DNA of 64,000 nt from Diphasiastrum complanatum (GCA_029204225.1 CM055100.1:61873472-61937471); one strand, 5' to 3'; positions 24,401 to 38,192 are shown, counted from the first letter of the stretch. Notes: generated from the letters alone by a model not told the origin. Program-made: numbers and translations.

Positions 24401-25456
24401 AGAGTCCTTGGAGCTACACATATGTGAAGAGGCTCCACTATCAATATACCATAGGCCGTCCTTCTTGAAAGGAGTAGATGAGAAACTAGAGACCATAAGA
24501 GATCCCTCTCCATCACTTGCAATAGTGTCTTCCTTCTCATTGGTAATATTGGCTTGCTTGAGTTGATTCTTCTTTTTGAAGCAATTGGTGGCATAATGAC
24601 CTTTCTTGCCACAATAAAAGCACTTGATCTTCTTCTTCTTCTTGAGCTTGGATGATGAAGCATTAGAGGAATCATCTTCCTCCTCATCTTTGTCTTTGGA
24701 TTTGACTTTGTCCTTGCTTGAGGATTGTTGATGTTGGTTCTTGCTCCTCTCTTTGTGCTTATCCTTGGCAAAAAGAGCTTTGCCATCATTATGAGTGAGA
24801 GAAAGCTTGTCCATCCTCAAGAGCTTATACTCTTGTCTTGATTCTTCTGAAATTAGCACACTTTGGAGAGCCTCCAAACTTGGTAGCTCCTCCTTAATGG
24901 CATAGGATTGGACAAGATTATCAAATTCACTTCTCAAGCCATTGAGAATGACTTGAACTAGCTCATTTTGATTGATGGAATCACCAATACAAGCAAGCTC
25001 TCTATGAATATCTTTTACTCTCAAAACATAACTAGATGCACTCTCATCACTCTTTTGGCTACTTTGAAAGATTTGATTCCTAAGAGTGAGAAGCCTAGAG
25101 GTATTCTTAGCCTCATAGATAGTCTTGAGACAATCCCAAGCTTCTTTGGCTGCTGTACAAGTACCTATCTCCCTCAATATCTCATTAGAGACATTCATCT
25201 TAATGTAGTGGAGAGCCATCCTAGCTCTCTTTTTGTATTTTTGAACCTCTTGAAGAACTTGTGGTTCTTCTTCAAGGCCAAGAACTATGTCCATCACGTC
25301 TTGAAGGATCAAGATGGACTCCATCCTCATTTTCCAAATTGAATAATTTGAAGTGGTCAATCTTTCACTTGGTTCCAACAAGGATGAACCCATTGAAGAC
25401 ATTTGAAGTGAAGAAAACTCAGATGATGAACAATAAATGTTGTTACACACTTTCAA
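21413..25456 (-). CDS. Ty1/copia gag-pol polyprotein, intact (1347 aa)
   Basis: One frame encodes all products needed for copia retrotransposition. Order by approximate residue: gag (about 20-260; W-K-M-R-ME block near 40), a lysine/serine-rich stretch, CCHC zinc knuckle CFYCGKKGHYATNC (about 279-292), aspartic protease with DSGASSHM (about 339), integrase zinc region H..H/C..C (about 472-508), integrase core with HSD, FIDDYTR and NGVAERKNRSL (about 534-640), reverse transcriptase (about 855-1100; LDVSNAFLNG, KSLYGLKQAPR, catalytic YVDD near 1028), and RNase H with GYSDSDFASD, LSSCEAEYKAL and KCDNISAQAL (about 1188-1280). No stops or frameshifts. Initiation could also be at Met19 or Met22, which begins the better conserved region. 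Gag and Pol share one frame, as is usual for plant copia. Confidence 0.97.
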   Translation of the reverse strand: MKVCNNIYCSSSEFSSLQMSSMGSSLLEPSERLTTSNYSIWKMRMESILILQDVMDIVLGLEEEPQVLQEVQKYKKRARMALHYIKMNVSNEILREIGTCTAAKEAWDCLKTIYEAKNTSRLLTLRNQIFQSSQKSDESASSYVLRVKDIHRELACIGDSINQNELVQVILNGLRSEFDNLVQSYAIKEELPSLEALQSVLISEESRQEYKLLRMDKLSLTHNDGKALFAKDKHKERSKNQHQQSSSKDKVKSKDKDEEEDDSSNASSSKLKKKKKIKCFYCGKKGHYATNCFKKKNQLKQANITNEKEDTIASDGEGSLMVSSFSSTPFKKDGLWYIDSGASSHMCSSKDSFSSIAPYDGVKKSIYTANDFECPIEGIGNIPLKLASSKVLSLSRVLYVPKLTKNLISVGQLLDNGLDVKFNVDTCTIKKNDEILALGSRFGGIYKLDPNEYVNACNVALVNKLSMEELWHRRLGHPNYKSMLSMIKESKAIGLPKSFSKKIKPCEACAIAKSHKKPFTRSSIKSKHPLELIHSDVHFSSTTSKGGATCFVTFIDDYTRFTWIYLLASKSMVFDHFLIFKAYVEKQFSFKIKALRSDGGGEYISNKFQDFCELEGIKREFSCAYSPSQNGVAERKNRSLCECAKSMRIEASLPKDFWGEAINCANYLCNRLPHIALGGKSPYEILFLKKPKVDHLRIFGCLCFVHMPLETRKKEDPSACKGIMVGYSSTKKAYRVFILSTSQVIESRDVVFHEDQHSSFEEAEIKKSMDASSIIDFEDNHDVMGSRFEEDSPRIFSPRRSMRDRSEPKRLSYVDKGKQVDLDSTNYVFYVSHEEPKNVQEALNTKEWYDAMKQEYDALITNNTWELVDPPSNKHVIGCKWVFRIKFNHDGTINKHKARLCAKGFAQIHGLDYEETFAPVAKMVTIRILISLACFFKWKVFQLDVSNAFLNGYLEEEIYMEQPQGFIKDESKVCLLFKSLYGLKQAPRSWYSRLNSFLMSLGFTLSDYDPSMYLKFVDSNIVILLIYVDDIILCGSCIKLVDETKLALGCEFKMQDLGEIHYILGLEIDFYENHVFICQSRYAHSMLKKFHMENSKSIDTPMEQIVKDPNKGDEISFEDITLFRSLVGSLIWLTITRPDLSFCVHKLSQFMQEPKIHHWKMAKRILRYVSSSCDYGLLYKSEDLSIIGYSDSDFASDKMDRKSISAYTIFLGGNLISWLSKKQDTISLSSCEAEYKALTTTTKEVLWIKRLLMELKCIKEDDLPMIKCDNISAQALANNPIFHARSKHIEVAHHFVREKLIGGEIYLEHVNSSSCIADLLTKPLSKSAFIKHRSNLGVISRSMLKSS

Positions 25457-26146
25457 TAGGATCCAATAATTGAGTACTATCTCCTCTTATGAAAGATCTT
25501 ACAACATTTGTGAATTGATTCTCACTAGCTACACAAATCTCTCTAAAACAAGATCTATTTCACATCAAATGATGGAGTATAGGCAAAGTTAGGATCCAAC
25601 ACTCTTAGCACGTGTGAAATACACTAAGAAACCAAATTTGACTCAAATACAATGATATTGCATGAAACAAAATGGCTAAGATCTCAAAACAGTGCCTAGA
25701 TCACATATAGATGAGATTGGCAAGCATACAACTGTGATTTTGGATCAACCAAGCAATCTCTTGACCAAACCAAATGTGTCCACCCAGGTCTAGGTGCCCT
25801 ACCTAACCCTCTTCAAAAGCTTATAACTTTTGATTGGCTCAACCAAATGGAATGAAACTGATTGCAACAGAAACTAGACAAAAAATAGCTTCAAAACAAG
25901 CTATCAAGCAAGATAAATGGATCAAACATGAGAGAGAACTTCCAAACTGAAATTGGATGTTCCTCACACGTGTCTGAGCACCTGATTCCGTACAGTACCA
26001 GATCAGACCCAATCAATGTCCTTTTGATCTCTTTTGATCCAAGATTGAACAAGATAGCTAGGAAAATGGGCCTTGACAATTTCTAGCTCAAGATTGATGA
26101 AAATTTTTCACTTAGATGGATCAAAATGCATGGTAACCTTAGGTAG

Positions 26147-26158
26147 GCTCTGATACCA
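26147..26158 (-). other. Primer binding site of the copia element (initiator Met tRNA)
   Basis: TGGTATCAGAGC on the minus strand directly abuts the end of the 5' LTR. This is the standard plant retroelement PBS complementary to the 3' end of tRNA-iMet. Confidence 0.93.
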
Positions 26159-26895
26159 TGTTGAATTTCACACGTGTGGACTGTCCACTACATGTACTTG
26201 TGATCTCCTAAGGTGTGTAGATGCACCAAGATCAAGACTAGATTGAGATTCAAGATCAATCTTGAATCCTATGGCAAAAACACACTACTACATGCATTCA
26301 ATCACTTCCAACTCTCACTCACACGTGTGGGAAGTATTCAAAAAATAATCTAAGTAAAAACAAGCTGCTCTCCTCGGGTAGAGAGAGAAAATACATCAAG
26401 AGCTCTCGGGTAGAGAGAGAAAGCTAGAAATCCAATAACTCACAAAATCCATGAAATCACCAAATCAATTGATTTCAAAATGAGGAGTACAATGATACTA
26501 GTAGGTCCACGAGCTACCACTATGCTTAACTATGATTGGACCACATTTTGTCACCTCTTGATCCTATTGGATCATTGATCTATGCACCTCTTAATTCTAT
26601 TGGACTATATTCAAGCACACCTCAATTTCCTATTGGACCTCACAAGGTTCCACCTCTATATCCTATTGGACCTCTTGGAATTCATCAAACAAAAACTTTA
26701 CACTTGTCTACACTCTAATTAGCAAGTGTTTAGCCTCTTACTCTATTTTGGCTCAATAGTGGCATTACAAGTGGAAATGCATAATTTGCCATCTATGCCA
26801 AATTTATTCCTATCAACATCCTACACCTAGATGCTTGATGTAAAAAACATAAGACCCCTATATCTAACATAGATAATCTTTTTCAATTCTTCACA
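26159..26895 (-). repeat. 5' LTR of the copia element
   Basis: 737 bp, with the same sequence as the left LTR by visual comparison. This copy would carry the promoter for the element on the minus strand, with CCAAT motifs in its upstream part. Confidence 0.95.
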
Positions 26896-26900
26896 CATCT

Positions 26901-27500
26901 AACACTAATCATTAACACTACTCAAGCATTGATAAAGCTTACTTTTTTCTCTCTCCCTTCTCTCTCACAAAAATGAAAACAAAGATCAATCCCAACAATT
27001 AGCAAATCCAACAAATAACAAAATCCAAATAAAACATGAGAGATAAAGAAAGAAAAAAGAAGAGCAAGGACATCCAGTTTTAATTCGATAGAGGTTCAAC
27101 CTACTTTATTGAAATGAACATGTAAAATGAATCACAAAGCACCACTATATATAGTGGATTTTAGGGCTTTGGCCTCAAATCCTATTGGCCAAATTTCACC
27201 TCCCTTATTATTTGAAATTTGAAATTTAGGGGGAGCCCTTTTTATTCACTAACTTGACTATTAGGCCTCGCGACATTATATTCTGACAAAAAGCCTAAAG
27301 TCCTTTAATTAACTTCTAACTAATCAAATAACTGTGTGATCATCGGGTTGGACTTACACACGCAAGGTGCCAAATCCCTCTCACTTATTAACTAGGGTTA
27401 GGGTTGCCTTGGAATTCACAAACCCTCCAATAGTCTCCCCCACCAAAATTGGTGGCGGTCCCACGACACCTCGTGCGATTATTATTTGGGACTCTGATTC
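26901..27500. other. No gene; possible LTR promoter palindrome
   Basis: AT-rich sequence. CCACTATATATAGTGG (27142-27157) is a perfect 16-bp palindrome with a TATATA core. In this setting it may be the TATA box of an old LTR belonging to the decayed element on its right. No LTR partner was found. Confidence 0.35.
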
Positions 27501-27520
27501 AGGACCTTTATGAGATGGAA

Positions 27521-29105
27521 TTAAACTATCTCCATAAATTCCAAGCGCGGCTCGTTGAAATCTCGTGCGTGTGGTAGAAGGCACTTATTTGCCCTGGACA
27601 ACCAGTTAGACATTGTCCAAGAAATAAATTTTGGCTCCCAAGATCCACCCAGCATCGCCGCACGGTAGTATAGTCTGGCTATTGGCAATTGATCTTGGAC
27701 TTTGTCTAATGCCATCAGTAGATTTGGATCAAAACAAAGTGCTGGAAAATAGTCGTTCCATCTTGTATGAATTGATACCAACTGGCCCAAGTCTTTTGCA
27801 AATATCGCTGACTGTCTAACCGTCGAATCTGGTGAATTCATATATTCATGTGCATGGGCTTGGAGGGCCCTATGGAAGTCCATATAAATATTTCAACTGG
27901 ACCCCTGATGGATGACAGGCCAATTGGGTGTATGGATGTAGTTTCGAAATAGTGGAGCGGCTGTAGAAGTGGAAGGCCCTACTTCGGTAACTGTTGGTCC
28001 ACTGATTGATCTCCCATCTGTCCAATACCTGCGATCATGTCCTTGATCTTGGGGTGGTGGCGAGACAGTTGGAATGACCGACATCTGGATCTGAGGAGTT
28101 GTCTGAAGGACGTTGGCCACTACTTTCTCATACTCTTTGATAATCGACTTTGCCTTGGCCAATTCTGAGGATACTTTTTTCTTAAAAGAGTCAAACTTGA
28201 GTTGGAAGCCTGACAATGCTTGTTTATGTCTCGACCTTTTGAAACAAATAATTGATCTCATTTGGGGAGACTGGACGATCTGGTATAGGGGTGTATAGTA
28301 GATTATCCCTCTCCTGAGCTACCACATCCAACTCTTTAAGGATCTGCTCCTTTTCCATCCGAGCCATCTCCAATTGACCTTGCAAGAAGAGAACTTGATG
28401 CTTGGTGTCTTGGATGGCTTTATCCACTTTGTCTTGAGTTGTAATGAGGGCATTTTGGAGTTGTGCAACGTAATTCTCCTGTGCTTCTTTATTCTGTTTG
28501 GCCTTCTTGAGATTGGCCTCTGGTCTTTCTTCATGTTGTTTCGAGATCTTCAGCACCTGGTTGATCTATATCAGCTTTTGGCTAATTAAAGTACTCTTGG
28601 AGCCAAGATCTGAAATCCGCTTCTCCATAGATGTTTTTACCTTTATCATATTCTGGATCATCTGCCCTAGGTGTGTATGAATCCTAAAAATTTCACCAAA
28701 ATCAAGAGATACCGACTGCATGGTTCTTTGTGTAGCAAGAGGTACAAATACCGTATGTGGTGCTGATTTGTCTTGAAGGATTGCCTATGGATCTTCCTCT
28801 TCAAATTGATCTTCACCCTCAAATCCATATGGGACTTGCGTGTCAAATGTCTTTGGAGATCTGATCACAGACTAGATTTTGATGGTGTCTAGTGCCTGGA
28901 ACGCTGGTGTTTGATCTTGGACTTAATCTGACTGAGGTGCAGCATCCAGGTTCTGGGAAGTATTTTGGAACTAATCGAATCCCATTTCATGGGAGCTGGA
29001 ATTAAAGGGCCCAGGGCTGAGAGGCATAACAATTTGTTCTTTGGTCTCTAAGAGATTGGAATCATCAAACAGTTTCAAGAAACATTGTATGGATGGGGAC
29101 ATTGC
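27521..29105 (-). pseudogene. Decayed reading frame with coiled coil, downstream of a gypsy integrase; function unknown
   Basis: On the minus strand a frame from about 29105 (MSPSIQCFLKLFDD) can be followed to 28224 across five stops. After one frameshift it continues (FQLKFDSFKKKV...) to 27521 across one further stop, about 520 codons in all. Residues encoded at 28560-28260 form a heptad-rich coiled coil (QLQNALITTQDKVDKAIQ, QLEMARMEKEQILKELD). A proline-rich part follows (SPPPQDQG), then a W-rich C-terminal part (HTRWNDYFPALCFDP, SWTMSNWLSRANK). Four of the five stops in the first part are TAG. It lies directly after the integrase remnant on the same strand, the position of additional or env-like frames in some gypsy elements. 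It could equally be the gag-side frame of another element. I do not recognise the family. Confidence 0.55.
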
Positions 29106-32012
29106 AGATGTGTGTGAGGGTGAGAAGGAATGAGTTGTTGTAACTAAAATTGAAAATTTGATTGTCCAAACCATACAACCTGAACAACTTTTCAATGAAG
29201 AGTTGAGCAAGTTCTGAAGCTTTAACAATAATTTTTGTTGGAATAAATTGAGCCATCTTGGTAACCCTGTAAACTATACCCAAATGACATCGTGATCCTT
29301 CCTAGATTTGGGAAGTCCGACCACAAAATTCATGGAAATACTTTTCCACTTCTTGTTGGGAATTTCCAATGGATGTAACAAACCAGCTGCTTTGGGTCTT
29401 TATGCTTTGTTTAGTTGGCATTGTTCACACTTTTGAACATATGCCTCGACATGACCTTTCATTTTTGGCCAATAAAATTCTCTCTTAACAAGGTCAAGTG
29501 TCCCTGTATACCAGGGTGTCCCGCGTTGGGGCTATCGTGGCACTCGTGCAGGATTTGGGCCCTAATGTCCGCGATATCTGGCACACAGATTTTCCTCTAC
29601 GGAAAAGTAAACCATTCTGGATGGAATAATCATCACGTATCTTCTCTTCGCAAGATTTCTTGGAATCCTGCTTTCCAAGATTATTTCTCACAACAGGGCT
29701 TCCTGCCAAGACTTCTTGCCAAATACGACCAAAAAACTCATCGGTCTGACAAAGATCTCGCAGAGAAAGATATAACTTGGATTGGAACTCAGCAAAGCAT
29801 AACTGATTAACCTTTCCAATCCGGCTCAAAGCATCAGTGACACAATTCGACGTACCTCGGCGGTACTTAATGTCGAATTCAAACTCGACCAACGGGCCTT
29901 AGGACCTTAAGGTCCGAGGCATCACATATATACTTAAGAGACTCATAATCCGTCATAACCATGAATTTAGATGGATGACTGCAAAAAGTTCCTTCTCATA
30001 AGTAGAATACCTACTTTGAACTGGGTCCAACTTCTTGCTTTTGAAAGCCACAGGTCTACCATCCTGGTAAAGGACTGCCCCACCGCATAGTCACTAGCAC
30101 TTGTTTCCACCAGGATAGGTCTGCTAGGGTCCACTATATGTAAGATAGGGGTTGTAGACACTAATATCTTCAAAGCTTCAAAGCTTTGATTAAGTTCATC
30201 GGTCCATACAACAGGTGGACTGATTTTTGAATGCCTTTCAACTGTTTCCTTATTACTTTTTTTTTAGTTTTTCTTTTGGCTTTCTTGACTCCCTTAAGAA
30301 GATTTGTTAGAGGCAATGCAATTAAGGCATAGTCTTTAATGATATTATGGAAAAATCCTGTGAAGCCCAAAAAAGACCTAACTTCCCTAATGGTTTTCAG
30401 GATAGGCCAATCACGAACTTTCTGGACCTTATTGTAATCGATTTCAAGACCTTGATCAGAAACAATATGTCCTAAGTACTTGTGTTTTGTATCACATCTA
30501 GACTCCTTAGCATAAACCTTTGCCTATCTTAGATTATTTAAGATTGTTTGCAAATACGCCTCGTGCTCCTCAAGAGTCTTACTGTAAATCAATATGTCAT
30601 CCAAAATACCACGAGAAACTTCCCTAGATATGGACGAAGAATATTGTTCATCATCTGTTGGAAGGTTGCCGGGGCATTAGTTAGACCAAAGGGGAAAAAT
30701 AAAAATTTGTAATGGCCATACCTAGAACGAAAACCTATTTTGGAAACATCCCCCTCGTGAATTCTAATTTGATAATACCTCGACCTAAGATCCAATTTGG
30801 TGAAATACTTTGCACCATTCAATCGGTCCATTAAGTCGTCCATCCGAGGTAAGGTATAACAATTCTTAATAGTCATTTTATTAAGCTTTTTATAATCGAC
30901 ACAAAGACGCATACCACTGTCTTTATTGTCGGTTAATAAAATAGGAGCTCCCCTTACATAATTACTCTTTAAGCTGACTAGCAACTTCATCTTCTTCCTT
31001 AGGGCTCATCTTGTAGGGAAAAAGCGATACAGGAGAGTTGTTGGGAAGAAGATCTATATGATGGTCTACTCCCCGTGAGGGGGGAAGGCCCTCAGACAAC
31101 TGCTCAGGGAATATATCATTATATTACTCCCTAAGCCTCTTAAAGATTTTGCCCTCAAGCGAAGATTCTAGATTAACATCAGAAAAAGACAATGCTTTAG
31201 GGAAAGACGAAACATCAACATTGAAATTATGAGTACTAAAAGTATCCATGTATGATTCATCTTTTAGATAACATAAATACGAATGATACTCAGAATCCAA
31301 AATACATTGATTAGCTTCATGAGCAGTTACAAAAGGTAAATCAGGCTCATCGCCTTTCAGACAAAGCAATGAGTCATTATGCAAAAAAGAGATACTATGA
31401 AAAACATAATCTTTCTTTAAGGACTCATTCCTAGCATAAAACCACTCTTTATATAGGATTAAATCTACCTTATCAAGATTCATAACATGAAAAGATAAAT
31501 TATCTACATAGTTTTAAATCCTCAACAACATGTGGGGGACAAAGTGGTCCTAGACTTGTTGCTCCCCACCAGCTACCATCATAACCACATAATTGTGGTC
31601 ACTTGGTGCAATTGCCAACTGCAGCTTCACCACCAACTTAGCATTAATAAAATTATGCGTAGAACCGTCATAAAAAAGAAGACTCACGGGCTGGCTACCT
31701 ACGAACTTTGTGATTTTGATCACAATATGGTATCAGAGCACTTTCCAAGGTTGGGTTTTCAGATTGTAGGGGAGTAGCATAGGCTCCAATTAGGAGACAA
31801 ATTTTTTTCACGAGAGGGCTGTCTTTGACGCTTGAGGAACTCGCCATTAAATTGGGACATAGCCTGTATTTCGGCCTCCGCCCGTTCATGTTTAGCCCAC
31901 ATGTCAAGGATTTGTTGCTGCAACACATTAATTGCACGCGTCATATTCTCCATATCAGTCTCGACTGGACTTGGAGCTCATGTTTCTTCCATAGAAGTGT
32001 CAATGGCAAAAG
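29065..32012 (-). pseudogene. Ty3/gypsy gag-pol remnant
   Basis: Minus-strand order: gag N-terminus (MENMTRAINVLQQQ, 31953-31777, with a broken start upstream), an abrupt jump, protease entry (DGSTHNFINAKLV, near 31650), the MNLDKVDLILYKEWFYA linker (31483-31124), reverse transcriptase (30990-30589: [44 protein letters not shown]), a frameshift exactly at the catalytic box, RNase H (30173-29494; ending GTSNCVTDALSRIG) and the start of integrase (29283-29092; TKMAQFIPTK). Most of gag, including any zinc knuckle, is missing, as is the integrase catalytic end. Several stops and frameshifts make it inactive. Confidence 0.88.
31728..31739 (+). other. Primer-binding-site motif in the orientation opposite to the surrounding gypsy frames
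   Basis: TGGTATCAGAGC on the plus strand, preceded by TGATCACAATA as at an LTR end. It sits between the minus-strand gag N-terminus and protease, where the rest of gag should be. Confidence 0.6.
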
Positions 32013-33206
32013 CAGTATGTAGCTAGCACCTTGAGGAAAAATGGAAAACAACGGTATCAAAACCGTTAAAACTGACAACTAGAGAAAAATGACTCAAGAA
32101 AACAAGTAAACTTGAGCACTAACAAACTCTACAAACAATTTTGAGAATGGGGTAGAGGAAAATGAACGTACAACCTTTACTCCCTTCCTCAAAGCTCTTC
32201 CCCTCATGCAAAAAGGACAGGTGGGGCCCCAAAAAGGCCCCATTTGTCCCTTCTAGGCCTTTCATACCATGTGGGGCCATAAAATGGTGCCACATGGCCC
32301 ATGAATTCCAGATGGATTTTAAACTTAATTAAGTCCCTTCTCTCACCTCCTTTTCCTTACGTACCTCAGCTCCTCTCCATACTTTGGAGATCTCTGCAGG
32401 TATAGATAGGGAGGAGGAGAGAAGTACGAACTTCAAGTAATCCACCAAGAAATAGTTTTGTTTTAGTTCAAACTAAAAGTTCATACTATCTTACCTCTCC
32501 CCTCCCCTCCTTTGTTCACGCACCTAGATCTACCTCTTACGCTACCCAGGCAGCAGAGATAGCGGCCCCAACCCCACCTCAAAAAACTTTCACTTATGAA
32601 GCAACAATTATAGGTATAGCTGATAGCCATACTTGCAAGGACACTCATTTAATTTTTTCCAACTAAAAAAACAAAAGAACTGGAGTGCGGATGCAGACGC
32701 ACAGGCTGACACGCACCAGCGCCCACGCCCAACTTTCATTTTCATGTTTTTTTAAAAGAAGGTAATTTGCGAGAGGGAGGGGGTCCTTTCCAAACTCAAA
32801 AATAAGTTTAGGCCTTGTTAATCATTTCTCTTAACGAAATACATTAAAAGAAATACAAATCTAAAACTCTAATAGGAAAAGGAAAAAACACAAGCTTATA
32901 TCTTTTCAATCCAAGAACCATGAAAATGTTCTTAAGAATAGATATAAAACTTAAAGACAACCAGTTTGTAACTAGTTTTCAAAAAAGAGCTCAACTATTT
33001 CAAGAATAAACTTGAAATAAGGTTCCAAAACCAATAGCCACTATCTCCTTAAAGGAATTACAAACCGCAAAGGAAAGAGAGAAGCCCCACCACTATAGCA
33101 CAGTGGGTCCCATCAAGCACGGTCTTGCCGGTGACATGTGACCACCTAGGATGGTGACGCATGGCACCCGAACATGTCAATAACGCCATACCTGCATCAT
33201 GCCCCT

Positions 33207-33208
<2 letters not shown>
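32013..33208. other. No gene recognised
   Basis: Probably leader or LTR sequence of the adjacent gypsy remnant, judging by position. No matching LTR copy was found. A GGGGCC-rich patch lies at 32220-32310. Confidence 0.4.

Positions 33209-33278
<70 letters not shown>
33209..33278. repeat. (TC)n microsatellite, about 70 bp
   Basis: Pure TC tract, followed by two short ATGAACTCTC units. Confidence 0.98.
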
Positions 33279-33280
<2 letters not shown>

Positions 33281-33606
33281 GAACTCTCTCATGAACTCTA
33301 CTATATTTATACTACATACCAGTTGTTTTTCGAAACGCCACAAAAAAAGACTTTTTATTTATGATATTTTAACAACAAAAATGCCTTATTATGCTTAACT
33401 TAGAAACATGGCCTCAAATAAAAAAGTTTTTTTAAAAAAAACTTCTAAGTCTTTTGGTGAAAACTTGGCTCTAAAGGAATGGTTGTGATCAATGCACATG
33501 ATAGAGATGCAATCTAATGGTGAGCATCTTCTAATATCTGTTGCACCAAAGGGTGCTATGCTTTCTAAAAGGGAAGATCACTACAACCCTAAGTTTCACC
33601 CTTCTT

Positions 33607-36420
<2,814 letters not shown>

Positions 36421-36424
36421 TTCT

Positions 36425-36560
36425 AGGAGCGCCTAGTGCTAGGGAGTTGGGGCCTCGGGCTGGGGAGCATCCTGGGTTCCAATCCACACCACCTTCAAAT
36501 TGGTGTGTGGAACTGTAATGGTATACACTCATCATCCACTACTGTTTATGGATGTGATTT
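36425..36560 (+). mobile_element. Probable tRNA-derived SINE
   Basis: A tRNA-like head is visible: an A-box-like TAGTGCTAGGGAGTTGG at 36434-36450, then GGTTCCAATCC at 36475-36485 matching the RNA polymerase III B box, at near-tRNA spacing. The sequence does not fold into a clear functional tRNA and continues into non-tRNA sequence. The 3' end and target duplication are not resolved. Confidence 0.5.
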
Positions 36561-36793
36561 GTTTTTCATGAAAACTCATGAGGGTAGAAAGAGAGGGCTG
36601 TCTACTTTTCTAGGGTATATATGGGATTCAATATATAGCCCAAAGACTAGATCAGCAAGTGGACTTGGTTTTGATGGAATTGCCTTTTTATACAATCTTT
36701 CAAGCCTTTTTGCTCTCTAGATCTTTCTTTCGAAAGGGTGACTGAGATGACTAAAGAAATATGACGACTGGACTTGCTACCTCTCTTCAAAAT

Positions 36794-36797
<4 letters not shown>

Positions 36798-36849
<52 letters not shown>
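36798..36849. repeat. (GA)n microsatellite, about 52 bp
   Basis: Pure GA tract. Confidence 0.98.
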
Positions 36850-36852
<3 letters not shown>

Positions 36853-38098
36853 GTATGCCAAAGCTAGGAGGGGAGTTACGAACCCTCTTTGATTTGTTGG
36901 ACTCTATGCACTTGATGTATTGGGAAATGTATTGTTTAGTGACCCTATCACAATTGAATGGCTGTTGAACCTAGTGGAAAGGTCACTAAAAAAATCCTTT
37001 CCCCAGCATAAAAGCTTCCCATGGCATTTACATAGGGCCGAAACATTTTACGGTCAACACTTCTTGACCTGTTACTAACTGTCATTAGCTCAAAATTTTG
37101 CTTTATGGACCGAAAGACCACAATATGTTATTGATATGAAAATATGTTGCTTTCCATACTTGTGTTTTCCTTTTATATTTCTAGAAAACTCCTTATTTGA
37201 GAAATAAACTTTGCAGCCAGACATAAATGACACACATTCCACTTAACATCTCATAGCGCACCGACTCGGATAAATTGCATGTTACTTCCTTTCTTTCCCC
37301 GATTCATTTCTCAAGAACACACAATAAAATGACATGGAAGACTTCTACATGCATATATGAATGTGATATGTGATGTGAAATATGCTGTCGTCTCTTTAAT
37401 CCTGCCTCAAGAACAGGTACCATCTTGATGAAAAAATGCACTAAGGCAGCATGCAGTATAGAAGTTTGTACTGTTGCATAAAAGGGTGCTAGTTGCTTAA
37501 AATTGAACAACATGACAAAATTAATCGTATTAAAAGATGTACAGCATACAAGAGATTTTACTTGTCTGAGGTATTTCTTTTCCCTATTGTAGCTGGAAAA
37601 AAAAATGACTGCTTTGCACCTTGTTTTATGGGGTTAAAAGATTAAACAAAGAATTTGCTGAAGATTGGACTGATCATTTTGTTCATCATAGAATTCTTAG
37701 AATCATTGTACTGTTGCAATAGATACTCACCTGTTGAGCGAATGCCTACACTCCTTGGTAGTGAAGAAATTTTGGTTGGGAAGAATGTAGTGAATTGCAA
37801 TGGTTGACCATTAAACTTCTTTACCCACATTCATGGTTTATCCACGTGGGTACATTACAAAATACATACCAACTTAGCAATAAAATTTCCTAAAGCAGTA
37901 CCAAATTCTCTGCTTAAAGAAATATTGTCACATCAAAACCTTTTTCAAACAAGTCGTGAATTCCAAAAAAAACACAGAATGTGTGCTATTTATTTAGTTG
38001 ACCCAAAAATGTAAGCTAGATAGGTGAATAAAAAGCAATCATTTACTGAACGCACTAACATACACAAGCGGCCTTGAATGTTGAATATAAATGCTAGA
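36850..38098. other. No gene; includes the expected IFT46 3' UTR at its right end
   Basis: The IFT46 stop codon is at 38099, so the sequence just below it should be the minus-strand 3' untranslated region. No convincing poly(A) signal was picked out. The rest is AT-rich and unassigned. Confidence 0.45.
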
Positions 38099-38192
38099 TC
38101 AATGTTGACTAAGGCTAGAATAATATGTATTTTCTTTTAACTCCAGATATAGAGAGAACATGAGATGTAGTGACTCTACACGACTTTTGTAC
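38099..38192 (-). CDS. IFT46: IFT46 terminal exon
   Basis: 94 bp after a TTTTCAG acceptor. It completes the Val codon from exon D and gives YKSRVESLHLMFSLYLELKE and a short tail to a TGA stop. It lies 9.6 kb from exon D, but the phase fits and the residues match the family (YKSR..SLH..FSLY.E.K), so the assignment is firm although the exon is short. Confidence 0.9.

Larger units (their letters stand above)
20653..26900 (-). mobile_element. Complete, apparently intact Ty1/copia LTR retrotransposon with target duplication
   Basis: The element spans 20658-26895 and is flanked by the 5-bp duplication CATCT (20653-20657 and 26896-26900). It is transcribed on the minus strand, so the right LTR is the 5' LTR. 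A primer binding site for initiator Met tRNA directly follows the 5' LTR, a purine tract directly precedes the 3' LTR, and one uninterrupted gag-pol frame lies between them. By eye the two 737-bp LTRs are identical, implying a recent insertion. Nothing visible is missing for autonomous mobility. Confidence 0.96.

Noticed and set aside
36425-36500. Functional tRNA gene
   Set aside because: The A and B boxes are tRNA-like, but a paired acceptor stem and intact cloverleaf were not evident, so a SINE is more likely.
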